Shown here piece by piece: positions 34,716 to 41,757 of a stretch of DNA of 64,000 bases. Made by a program: the position numbers and the translations under genes. Where the stretch lies: contig JAICJH010000005.1 of assembly GCA_025928545.1 (NCBI GenBank), positions 105,502 through 169,501 of the forward strand, read 5' to 3'. The notes under the pieces are model-generated. The model searched no databases. It was not told the DNA's origin and worked only from the letters and a program-made list of their open reading frames with translations. Every line of letters starts with the position of its first letter. Position 1 is the stretch's first letter. The stretch is from Bryobacteraceae bacterium (GTDB lineage Bacteria > Acidobacteriota > Terriglobia > Bryobacterales > Bryobacteraceae).

Positions 34716-35033
34716 GTGTCAAAAAAGAAGATCGTCATCGCAGTAGCTTTTTGCCTCAGCTGCACGGCCGCAGGCTGGGCGCAGGGTGATTTCAAGGCCC
34801 TGTTCAACGACAAGTGCGCCATCTGCCATGGTGAAGACGGCCAGGGCAAAACAGCCAAGGGGAAGAAGCTGAAAGTCAAAGATATCCACGCCACGATTAA
34901 GACGGAATCCGAAGCGGAGATGGTCAAGATTGCCACCGATGGCAAGGGCAAGGACATGGACGGGTTCGGCAAGGATTTCAAACCGGATCAGATCAAGGGT
35001 CTGGTTGAGTATTACCGCAGTCTCGGGAAGTAA
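34716..35033 (+). CDS. Small periplasmic monohaem c-type cytochrome
   Basis: The 105-residue protein has a signal peptide (KKIVIAVAFCLSCTAAGWAQ), one haem site (CAICHGEDGQGKTAKGKK at about residues 35-52) and a likely methionine ligand near DMDGFGKDF, the layout of a class I cytochrome c. It may shuttle electrons in the periplasm between the tetrahaem quinol dehydrogenase and the outer-membrane decahaem protein. The start is GTG at 34716 directly after the barrel stop codon; AAGGAG about 8 bases before it supports this choice. A strong terminator follows at 35057. Confidence 0.85.
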   Translation: MSKKKIVIAVAFCLSCTAAGWAQGDFKALFNDKCAICHGEDGQGKTAKGKKLKVKDIHATIKTESEAEMVKIATDGKGKDMDGFGKDFKPDQIKGLVEYYRSLGK

Positions 35034-35056
35034 GCAGGCATTTCCCGCGTTTTTTC

Positions 35057-35092
35057 ACGGATCACGCGCTTCGTGCGCGTGATCCGTTTTTT
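35057..35092 (+). terminator. Rho-independent terminator after the monohaem cytochrome gene
   Basis: A perfect 13-base stem (ACGGATCACGCGC at 35057-35069 and its complement at 35075-35087) with a 5-base loop is followed by a run of T. It lies 24 bases after the stop codon and should end the dmsE-mtrB-cytochrome transcript, separating it from the omcA-like gene. Confidence 0.9.
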
Positions 35093-35353
35093 ATTGTTTG
35101 TGTTGGATTCCCTCCGCCTGTCTCCATCAAAAAAATCCTGCATCAATCCGCTCTAATCTCTTTATTTTGTCTTTGCGTCAAAGCACCCAGGCGCAGGTTT
35201 TCTGACGCAGAAAGTGGGTATGGCGCAACCTGCGATCTCATCAAAAAACCCATTTTTAAAGGCTTTTTGGCGCATTTTTGAACAATGGCGTTTTGGCCGA
35301 CCGCATGCAGAATTGAGGGCAGGCCAAACCAGGCCAGGAAAAGGGTGTCGAGC
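35093..35353 (+). promoter_or_regulatory. Leader of the omcA-like gene with nested hairpins
   Basis: After the terminator there are about 260 bases without a gene. They contain a nested structure: an outer stem CGCAGGTT (35192-35199)/AACCTGCG (35227-35234) enclosing TTCTG-ACG-CAGAA (35200-35212). Downstream is an imperfect AAAAACC/GGCTTTTT pairing at about 35243-35268. A purine-rich AGGAAAAGGG precedes the start at 35354. A regulatory leader is possible; no known riboswitch is recognised and no clear promoter is seen. Confidence 0.35.
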
Positions 35354-37504
35354 ATGAAAAACATCGTAAAGAGGACCGGAACCAGGTTGACAATGAGGGT
35401 GGGCGGAGTGATTTTGCTTTCCGCCTGCGCCCTCACGATGGTGGGCGCCAGGAAGACACCTTACGGACACTTGGACAAGGCTGCCTATGCCACCCAGGCG
35501 ATAATCGACTTCCTGCGACCGGGTCTTGTGATCACGGTGACGTCCGGCAGTATCGCCGCCGATGGGACGATGTCGGTTGCTTATACGCTGACCGACCCGG
35601 CTGGATTGCCTCTGGATAACGCCGGCGTATTTACTCCGGGCACGATTTCCATCAGCTATGTGGCGGCATATATTCCAGCCAGCTCGACACAATATACCGC
35701 TTACACGACCAGAGTGCAGACAGGAACAGCAGGCTCCTTCACCAACGGCGGAACGGATACAGGCGGCGTTCTGACCGCGCTTGGCAACGGTCAATACACC
35801 TACGTATTCGCTACCAAGGCGCCTAAGGGCTTCGACGCGAACGCCACTACCACATTCGGCGTGTACGGCCGGCGCACCATGACAGCATACGGGATTCCGA
35901 ACAACATGGCGAGCACGGTCTTCACGTTTGTACCGAGCGGCGGAAAAGTGACGCACGTTCGCGACGTTGTCCGCACGGCAACCTGCAACGGCTGCCACGA
36001 CCAGTTGTCCGCACACGGCGGCAATCGGCGCCAGGTGGAACTCTGCATTCTATGCCATCAGCCACAGAGCACCGACCCGGCGACGGGTAATACTGTCGAT
36101 TTCAAAGTGATGGTTCACAAGATGCATCTCGGCGCCGAGCTCCCGAGCGTTCTCGCCGGCGGCACCTATAAGATCAACAACACCGATTTCTCGAAGGTCG
36201 AATACCCGGCCACCAGTTCGCACTCGGACGCGACGGCCACCAGCGGCTTCCGTTGCGAGACCTGCCACGACCAGAAATCCGGCGCTACCCAGGCTGCCAA
36301 TTACGTCATCCCGAGCCGGGCTGCGTGCGGTTCGTGCCATGACAACGTGAATTTCGCAACAGGCGTGAATCATCCGGGAGGTTTTCAGGCTGACGATACA
36401 CAATGCGGGCAGTGCCACATCCCGCAGGGTCAGAACCCGTTCGACGCCTCAGTCAAGGGAGCGCACACGGTGCCCGAGGATTCCGATCTTCTGGGTGGCG
36501 TTCAGATTGCGTTCACCGGAGTCGTTAACGGCGTCGCTGGCAAGGCCCCGACCGTAAACTTCACGCTGAAAGACAAAAAAGGCAACGCACTGCCCTATAG
36601 TTCGATGGCGTCTCTCACCTTTGTGATGGCCGGGCCGACCACCGATTACGGCTACACGAGCTTCGGCAGCAACGTAACCACGCCCGGGTATGTGACCGAG
36701 AGCGGCAATGCGACCACAGTCACCTGCTCCACCGGCGGAGCCTGCAGCTATACCTTCACACACGCCATTCCGGCCAATGCAACCGGCACGTACGCGATCA
36801 GCTTCTATGGCTCACGCGTCGCGCAGGTACTGCTGGCGGGCACCACCAAACAGAAGACCGTAACCGAGAGCCCGATGAATACGGTCACCTACTTCTCGGT
36901 GGATGGCTCGCCGGTACTGAATCGCCGTACCGTGGTCCAGACCGCTAAATGCAACGTCTGCCACTATTCGATTGAATTGCACGGCGGCTCGCGCAGGAAT
37001 GTAGAACTCTGCATCATGTGCCACAATCCTTCCACGACGGATTCACCGGTCCGGCCAAACGCGGTGGTAGCGGCCGATAAGGCGCTGCCGAATCAGGGCG
37101 TGAACTTCAACCTGCTGGTGCACCGGATTCATACCGGCGTTAATCTGGCGGCGCTCGGTTCCAGCTACACGGTAGTTGGATACCAGGGAAGCCACAACGA
37201 TTTCAGCACGACGCTTTATCCCGCGATGGGGCCGACAGGGCAGCCGACTGAGACCCGCAACTGCTCCATGTGTCACGTCAACGGGAGCGAACAATTGCTT
37301 CCGGTTGGCAAGAATGCGGTCACCGATCCGCAGGGCCGCATCAATCCGGTTCAGGCCGTCACCGGCGCCTGCACTGGTTGCCACGCGGACCTGGCAACGG
37401 CTTCCCACGCGATGAGCAACACCAATTCGCTGGGTGAATCCTGCGCCATCTGCCATAAGAGCACTGCCGACTTCTCGATCGCTTCGCAACACGCTATGTA
37501 TTAG
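35354..37504 (+). CDS. OmcA/MtrC-family decahaem c-type cytochrome, surface lipoprotein
   Basis: From ATG 35354 the protein has about 716 residues. It has a lipoprotein signal with the lipobox LSAC (Cys25) and ten CxxCH sites in two groups of five. The first group starts at about residue 211 (CNGCH, CILCH, CETCH, CGSCH, CGQCH), the second covers the last third (CNVCH, CIMCH, CSMCH, CTGCH, CAICH). Each group follows a beta-rich domain, matching the split-barrel/pentahaem architecture of MtrC and OmcA. These sit on the outer surface and pass electrons to minerals, electrodes or other acceptors. Both pentahaem halves open with similar text (HGGNRRQVELCILCH and HGGSRRNVELCIMCH), showing internal duplication. 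Confidence 0.92.
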   Translation: MKNIVKRTGTRLTMRVGGVILLSACALTMVGARKTPYGHLDKAAYATQAIIDFLRPGLVITVTSGSIAADGTMSVAYTLTDPAGLPLDNAGVFTPGTISISYVAAYIPASSTQYTAYTTRVQTGTAGSFTNGGTDTGGVLTALGNGQYTYVFATKAPKGFDANATTTFGVYGRRTMTAYGIPNNMASTVFTFVPSGGKVTHVRDVVRTATCNGCHDQLSAHGGNRRQVELCILCHQPQSTDPATGNTVDFKVMVHKMHLGAELPSVLAGGTYKINNTDFSKVEYPATSSHSDATATSGFRCETCHDQKSGATQAANYVIPSRAACGSCHDNVNFATGVNHPGGFQADDTQCGQCHIPQGQNPFDASVKGAHTVPEDSDLLGGVQIAFTGVVNGVAGKAPTVNFTLKDKKGNALPYSSMASLTFVMAGPTTDYGYTSFGSNVTTPGYVTESGNATTVTCSTGGACSYTFTHAIPANATGTYAISFYGSRVAQVLLAGTTKQKTVTESPMNTVTYFSVDGSPVLNRRTVVQTAKCNVCHYSIELHGGSRRNVELCIMCHNPSTTDSPVRPNAVVAADKALPNQGVNFNLLVHRIHTGVNLAALGSSYTVVGYQGSHNDFSTTLYPAMGPTGQPTETRNCSMCHVNGSEQLLPVGKNAVTDPQGRINPVQAVTGACTGCHADLATASHAMSNTNSLGESCAICHKSTADFSIASQHAMY

Positions 37505-37515
37505 AACACTGCACT

Positions 37516-37551
37516 CGCACCGCGATTCCGGTTGACCGGAATCGCGGTGCG
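37516..37551. repeat. 36-base near-perfect palindrome between two cytochrome genes
   Basis: CGCACCGCGATTCCGGT at 37516-37532 is mirrored by its exact complement at 37535-37551 with only TG between. It starts 12 bases after the omcA-like stop. No T-run follows, so it is not a canonical terminator. It could be an mRNA 3'-stabilising hairpin, a site of processing, or a bidirectional transcription barrier. Confidence 0.8.
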
Positions 37552-37577
37552 TCCGCAATCCGCCAACCCCCAAACCA

Positions 37578-38213
37578 ATGCCTCTACCACTTATCTATAC
37601 CCTCATTGCGCTTAGCATCGCTCTCGCCCTGCTGGTGGGCTTCCGGAAAGGAATCTCCCAGACCCGCGAGGGCAAAATGCTCGCATTTGTCGCGCTGCTG
37701 ATTCTTCCCGTCGTGGCGGTCTGGGCCGGTTTTGACGAACATATGGACCGCGCCACTTCCACGCAGTTTTGCCTTTCCTGCCACGTGATGTCGGAGTACG
37801 GGCAGAGCCTGCATTATGACGACAAGAGCTACATCCCGGCCGCTCACTATCAGAACAACTTCGTGCCCCGCGAACACGCGTGCTATACGTGCCACACCGA
37901 CTACGGCATGTTCGGCACAGAAAAGGCCAAGATCAACGGACTACATCATATTTTTGTTCAGTATTTCGGAACTATTCCCAAGCCGGAAGATATCAAGCTC
38001 TACAAGCCGTTCCCTAACGCGACTTGCCTCCACTGCCATCTGGGGGCGCGGAAATTCGAGGAAGTGAACGGGCACCACAAGACACCGGACATGCTGGACA
38101 AGGTGAAAGCCGGAACTCTCTCCTGCACTTCGTCCGGTTGCCACGACACCATCCACGAAGTGAACGATCTCAAGGACTCCAAATTCTGGAAAGAAATCAA
38201 GGCGGCCAATTAA
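37578..38213 (+). CDS. NapC/NirT-type tetrahaem quinol dehydrogenase (CymA-like)
   Basis: The 211-residue protein has two N-terminal hydrophobic segments (about 4-21 and 34-52) and a periplasmic domain with four haem sites: CLSCH (65-69), CYTCH, CLHCH and an unusual CTSSGCH (183-189, CX4CH). NapC/NirT proteins such as CymA oxidise menaquinol or ubiquinol in the inner membrane and hand electrons to periplasmic cytochromes. CHVMSEY after the first haem keeps the expected methionine ligand. Beside the decahaem conduit it most likely supplies that conduit with electrons. The CX4CH site is rare, and its attachment may need attention from the cytochrome maturation machinery. Confidence 0.85.
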   Translation: MPLPLIYTLIALSIALALLVGFRKGISQTREGKMLAFVALLILPVVAVWAGFDEHMDRATSTQFCLSCHVMSEYGQSLHYDDKSYIPAAHYQNNFVPREHACYTCHTDYGMFGTEKAKINGLHHIFVQYFGTIPKPEDIKLYKPFPNATCLHCHLGARKFEEVNGHHKTPDMLDKVKAGTLSCTSSGCHDTIHEVNDLKDSKFWKEIKAAN

Positions 38214-38215
38214 GA

Positions 38216-38410
38216 ATGAACATCGAAAACAAACTACGGCGCGCCGCGCTGATTATTGCCCTGGGTCTCTTTCTCCAACTACTGTCGCTGCTGCCGCTGC
38301 ACCCATTGGCCTTCATTGCATTCGTGGGTGTTGGAGTACCGATCATGGCGATAGGGGTGATCTTTTTCCTGCTGAGCCTTGTCACCCACTCCGAGGCACA
38401 GGGAAAGTAA
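38216..38410 (+). CDS. Small two-helix membrane protein
   Basis: A 64-residue protein starts at ATG 38216, two bases after the NapC-type stop codon. It has two hydrophobic helices (about 10-30 and 32-57) joined by a short polar turn, and a basic N terminus (NIENKLRRAAL). It has no cysteine or haem site. The tight spacing suggests co-translation with the tetrahaem cytochrome, perhaps as a small membrane subunit (inference). No family is recognised. Confidence 0.65.
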   Translation: MNIENKLRRAALIIALGLFLQLLSLLPLHPLAFIAFVGVGVPIMAIGVIFFLLSLVTHSEAQGK

Positions 38411-38448
38411 CGCTGAAAAGGGTATAATCAGGAAGGCGAAGGAGCCTT

Positions 38449-38778
38449 ATGAACAAACTGATTATTACCTTTGTTGCCCTGATGGGAACCGTGGCGGGTG
38501 TGGCACTTGCGGCGGATGCCAAGGCTGGCGGCGAAGTCTTCAACAAGAGCTGCAAAGGTTGTCACGGTCCGGAGGGCGCAACTCCGAATGAAGCAGTCTC
38601 GAAGATGCTGGGGGCCCCGATTCCGGTTCTCGCTGCGGCCGATTTCCAGGCTTCGAAGACGGATGCCGACATCAAAAAGGCCATCACGGATGGCAAGGGC
38701 AAGATGCCGAAGGTAGCGTCTGTGACCGGTTCGTCGATTGATGATGTGGTCGCGTACGTCCGCAGCATCAAGAAGTAA
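38449..38778 (+). CDS. Small periplasmic monohaem c-type cytochrome
   Basis: The 109-residue protein has a signal peptide (KLIITFVALMGTVAGVALAA), one haem site (SCKGCHGPEG at about residues 34-43) and a later KGKMPKVASV that may hold the methionine ligand. It is a class I cytochrome c distinct from the one at 34716, though similar in size. It likely accepts electrons from the tetrahaem protein or delivers them to the outer-membrane decahaem protein. An AAGGAG lies about 10 bases before the ATG. A terminator follows at 38804. Confidence 0.85.
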   Translation: MNKLIITFVALMGTVAGVALAADAKAGGEVFNKSCKGCHGPEGATPNEAVSKMLGAPIPVLAAADFQASKTDADIKKAITDGKGKMPKVASVTGSSIDDVVAYVRSIKK

Positions 38779-38803
38779 TTCAGTTCTCGCTTAGCGTTTT
38801 CAC

Positions 38804-38845
38804 AGCCGCAGATCCGGTTCACCGGGTTTGCGGCTTTTTCTTTTT
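38804..38845 (+). terminator. Rho-independent terminator ending the cytochrome cluster
   Basis: AGCCGCA (38804-38810) pairs with TGCGGCT (38830-38836), with a further CCGG/CCGG inner pairing, and TTTTTCTTTTT follows. It lies 25 bases after the last cytochrome stop and just before the promoter of the GntR gene, so it insulates the two operons. Confidence 0.9.
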
Positions 38846-38855
38846 AAAAAACCGC

Positions 38856-38884
38856 TTGACATCGTAGTGATATACAGATATATA
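38856..38884 (+). promoter_or_regulatory. Sigma-70-type promoter of the GntR-ABC operon
   Basis: TTGACA (38856-38861) and TATATA (38879-38884) are separated by exactly 17 bases, a near-consensus vegetative promoter. Transcription would start about 38891-38892, which is the GTG start codon of the next gene, implying a leaderless message. The upstream terminator fits a promoter starting a new unit here. Confidence 0.8.
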
Positions 38885-38889
38885 TCACT
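38866..38889. promoter_or_regulatory. Probable GntR operator overlapping the promoter
   Basis: AGTGATATA (38866-38874) and its exact complement TATATCACT (38881-38889) flank CAGATA, overlapping the spacer and the -10 box. The position is ideal for repression by the GntR/YtrA protein encoded just after it; YtrA-type operators are spaced inverted repeats of the AGTG...CACT kind. Binding is inferred from position, not shown. Confidence 0.7.
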
Positions 38890-38891
38890 TA

Positions 38892-39290
38892 GTGGACCTT
38901 TTCATCAATCCATCGGGCGAGCTTTCGATCTACCGCCAAATCATGCGGCAGATCACGGAAGCCATCGCGGGTGGAGTGCTGAAGCCGGGCGATAAGCTCG
39001 ATTCGCACCGGGACCTCAGCGAGCAACTCGTCATCGCCCCGCTCACGGTGAAGAAAGCCTACGACGAGCTGGAAGCTCTCGGTTACATCGAGACGCAGCG
39101 CGGACGCGGCACGTTTGTCTGCGCCCGTCTGCCCCGCATCAATCCCGCTGAACAGGAAACTCAGTTGCGCGAAGCCGCGCGCAAACTCCTCTCGCAGGCA
39201 TATCTGGCGGGCTTGAATTATTCCGCGGTTGAAAAACTTCTAAAAGAAGCCGATCGTGATCTGACCGGCTTACAAAAGGTGAAAGCATGA
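38892..39290 (+). CDS. GntR-family regulator, short YtrA type
   Basis: The 132-residue protein has a winged helix-turn-helix (about residues 11-77: IYRQIMRQITEAI, then SEQLVIAPLTVKKAYDELEALGYIETQRGRGTFV). A short helical tail follows, as in YtrA-subfamily regulators that lack a large ligand domain and control adjacent ABC transporter genes. GTG at 38892 is the start; there is no ribosome site and it coincides with the predicted transcript start. The ABC ATPase gene overlaps its end by four bases (ATGA). Autoregulation and control of the three downstream genes is expected. Confidence 0.88.
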   Translation: MDLFINPSGELSIYRQIMRQITEAIAGGVLKPGDKLDSHRDLSEQLVIAPLTVKKAYDELEALGYIETQRGRGTFVCARLPRINPAEQETQLREAARKLLSQAYLAGLNYSAVEKLLKEADRDLTGLQKVKA

Positions 39291-40213
39291 CATCCATTCT
39301 CGAATTTCAGGACATCGCGAGATCTTATCAACGAGGCACACCGGTGCTTGACGGCGTTACGTTTTCGGTAGTGCCCGGCGAGGTTATCGGTCTGCTGGGG
39401 CGCAACGGCGCAGGCAAGACGACGCTGATCCGGATCGCGATGGGGATGCTGTTTCCCGAGCGCGGTTCAGTGCGCGTGTTCGGCCTTTCTCCAACGGAGG
39501 AACCGGTCGCGGTCAAGAAGCGAGTCGGGTATGTGGCCGAGGATCAGGTATTGCCCGCTCGTTTGACTATCGCGGAACTGATCGACTTTCATCGCTATCT
39601 GTTTCCGGAGTGGAACGAGGCGCTCGAACGGCAGTTGCTGGATCGCTTCCAGTTGGCGCGCGGCTCGAAGATTAAACACCTCAGCAAGGGACAGGCGCGG
39701 CAGGTGGCTTTGCTATGCGCCGTGTGCCATCGGCCGGAGTTGCTAATTCTGGATGAACCCGCCGGGGGACTCGATCCGGTTGCGCGGCGGGAGTTTCTGG
39801 AGACATCGATTCAGCTGCTGAATCGCGAAGGCACGGCGATTCTGTTTTCATCGCATCACATGACGGATGTGGAGCGGATCGGCGGGAGAGTGGTGCTGCT
39901 CGATAAGGGCAGAGTCAGGCTGGATCGCGAGCTCGATACTTTGCGTGAAGAGACCTGCCTCGCGATCGTACCGCGCGCGTCGGCTGGAGATTCGGCGCGA
40001 ATCGAAGCTCAAATCGGGCGGATGGGCGGTTTTCTCGGAATGCGGGTGATTCATGACGACTGGCATGCGGTTTTCAATGGTGCACCGGAGGCGGTTCGGC
40101 AGGAGTTGCAGACCGAACTTGGGGTGAACGGAATCCGTTGCGCAGGTCTCCCGCTGGAGGAACTGTTCATTGAACTGGTGGGTGGCGATCGCCAGGCGGT
40201 GGTGGCGGCATGA
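39287..40213 (+). CDS. ABC transporter ATP-binding protein
   Basis: The 308-residue ATPase shows Walker A GLLGRNGAGKTTLI (about residues 35-48), a signature region LSKGQARQVALLCAV in which the usual LSGGQ is LSKGQ, Walker B LLILDEPAGGLDP and the switch histidine in LFSSHHMTDVE. A C-terminal domain of about 90 residues follows, as in CcmA/YtrB-like exporter ATPases. It would power the two membrane proteins encoded next; overlaps of four bases on both sides indicate one translationally coupled operon. The substrate is unknown; YtrA-type systems often respond to cell-wall stress. Confidence 0.9.
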   Translation: MTSILEFQDIARSYQRGTPVLDGVTFSVVPGEVIGLLGRNGAGKTTLIRIAMGMLFPERGSVRVFGLSPTEEPVAVKKRVGYVAEDQVLPARLTIAELIDFHRYLFPEWNEALERQLLDRFQLARGSKIKHLSKGQARQVALLCAVCHRPELLILDEPAGGLDPVARREFLETSIQLLNREGTAILFSSHHMTDVERIGGRVVLLDKGRVRLDRELDTLREETCLAIVPRASAGDSARIEAQIGRMGGFLGMRVIHDDWHAVFNGAPEAVRQELQTELGVNGIRCAGLPLEELFIELVGGDRQAVVAA

Positions 40214-41757
40214 TCTGGCAGTTGATGAAGCTCGATCCAGCATGGGTCTGGCTGCCTTTCGTTATGCTCGCGTGCGGCGTATGGGGCGCGTTGAACGGCG
40301 GTTTCGCATTCTGGAATCTGCTGCTCATCGCGGGCGTTCTGGCCGCGGACCGGCAACCGGACACCCAGTTTCACGGCCCTCTCCCGATGACGGTGCGGCC
40401 GCTGCTGATCGAACGCTGTCTGGCCGCGCTGGCTTTGTTGTGGCTGCCGCTGATGGTCGGCGGCTTCTTTCTGAGTTTGAATCACAGCGCGGGCGTCACC
40501 TCCGGAACGGTGCTGGCGTTTGGATCGGTGATGTCGCTGGTCATGATTTGGCTCCAGACGACACGGATTAAGGGGCGAACGGGGTCCGAATGGCTGGCGG
40601 CTGTTCCGTTTCTGGTATGGACGGGATTCGCAATCAATCAGACGCTGCTCTCTGAAAAGACCTCGGAGTGGACGGTCTGGTTATCGCGTGAAACTGATCG
40701 CACAGGGATCGCGATTGCCCTGATTTGTCTGCCGGCGGGCGCTTTGTTTTTCGTACGGGCGTATCTTACGGCTCCGAAGTCTTTTGTCGTGCAGGAAAAA
40801 GCCCGCGTGGTCAAGGCATCTTCGGCGGCCAGACCAAAGCGCGCGCTGCGCATGACCTTCACCTTCGGATATGTCTGGATCATGTTCCTCCTGATTGGGC
40901 TGCTCGCGGGAGTGAGGCCGGCGTCGTTTGTGTCGGTCGTTCTATGGATCTATTTCGGGACGGCATGGACAGGAATCAGGGAAAAGATCCGGTGGCTGAC
41001 GTTTCTTCCGGTTCGGCCAGATGCGCTGCTGGCCGCCGTTCTGTTGCCAGGCGTGCTTGCCGTAGCCACCGGGTACGCCGTCGGAACGCGCCTGCCGGCG
41101 GAGCAATGGCCATGGCTTCAATCCACAGGAAGTGGCGAGATCTTTCTTCGTCCGCTGACGGGATGCCAACCCAAAATCGTGCCGCCGGACGATTTCCTTG
41201 AGCCGCTCCGATCATCCAAAGCAGCGCCGGCGATTGTTGCCCCATGGGGCGAGACATTTCAGCCCGCAGTGCAGAGTGTTGACGGCATCGGAGTCTATAA
41301 TCCCTGGGCGGTTGGGTGCAATAACACCGGTCAGTTTTTTGACTGGCAACTTGCGCGCGCCACGACGGCGGTCTATGGTGCTCCGATTCCCCGCGAAGAA
41401 CTCAGCGGCCGGGTTCACGCGGTTGAACCGATTCGAAGTCAGCTATTGAACATTATCTTTCTGGCGGTAACTCTGATCCTGCTGCTGCTGGGTACGATGA
41501 GCCAGGATTGGTATCGGGCTCGCCGACTGGGCATCCCGGCGTTTGTCATCGTGGGGCTCAGCGTTGGTCCGTGCGCCATGCTCTTCTTTTCGCGGAGCGA
41601 TATTGTGCGGGTGGCGTCATGGTCTTTGCCGTCGAACTTAGCGGCAGCGACTGCGCTCGCGATCGTTCCGCTGCTGTTGGTTTACTGGCTGACGTACAGG
41701 ATGTTCCGCCAGCTGGAATTCATCGGCCCGCAAACCGCGAATGCAGGTAGAGCGTGA
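40210..41757 (+). CDS. Large membrane protein, putative ABC permease A
   Basis: The 515-residue protein has about ten hydrophobic segments, with a large non-membrane segment (about 310-400) between the N-terminal and C-terminal bundles. It begins MIWQLMKLDPAWVWLP, like its downstream neighbour (MILQLIRRDPGWRVLP). The soluble segment contains VAPWGETFQPAV and YNPWAVGCNN, shared with the neighbour. Two such permeases with one ATPase would form a heterodimeric transporter. No known permease family is recognised with certainty. It overlaps genes on both sides by four bases. Confidence 0.7.
   Translation: MIWQLMKLDPAWVWLPFVMLACGVWGALNGGFAFWNLLLIAGVLAADRQPDTQFHGPLPMTVRPLLIERCLAALALLWLPLMVGGFFLSLNHSAGVTSGTVLAFGSVMSLVMIWLQTTRIKGRTGSEWLAAVPFLVWTGFAINQTLLSEKTSEWTVWLSRETDRTGIAIALICLPAGALFFVRAYLTAPKSFVVQEKARVVKASSAARPKRALRMTFTFGYVWIMFLLIGLLAGVRPASFVSVVLWIYFGTAWTGIREKIRWLTFLPVRPDALLAAVLLPGVLAVATGYAVGTRLPAEQWPWLQSTGSGEIFLRPLTGCQPKIVPPDDFLEPLRSSKAAPAIVAPWGETFQPAVQSVDGIGVYNPWAVGCNNTGQFFDWQLARATTAVYGAPIPREELSGRVHAVEPIRSQLLNIIFLAVTLILLLLGTMSQDWYRARRLGIPAFVIVGLSVGPCAMLFFSRSDIVRVASWSLPSNLAAATALAIVPLLLVYWLTYRMFRQLEFIGPQTANAGRA

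Noticed and set aside
35170..35240. GEMM-type cyclic-dinucleotide riboswitch
   Set aside because: A GACGCA-like word and hairpins are present, but the conserved GEMM core and tetraloop receptor are not seen, so only an unnamed structured leader is reported.
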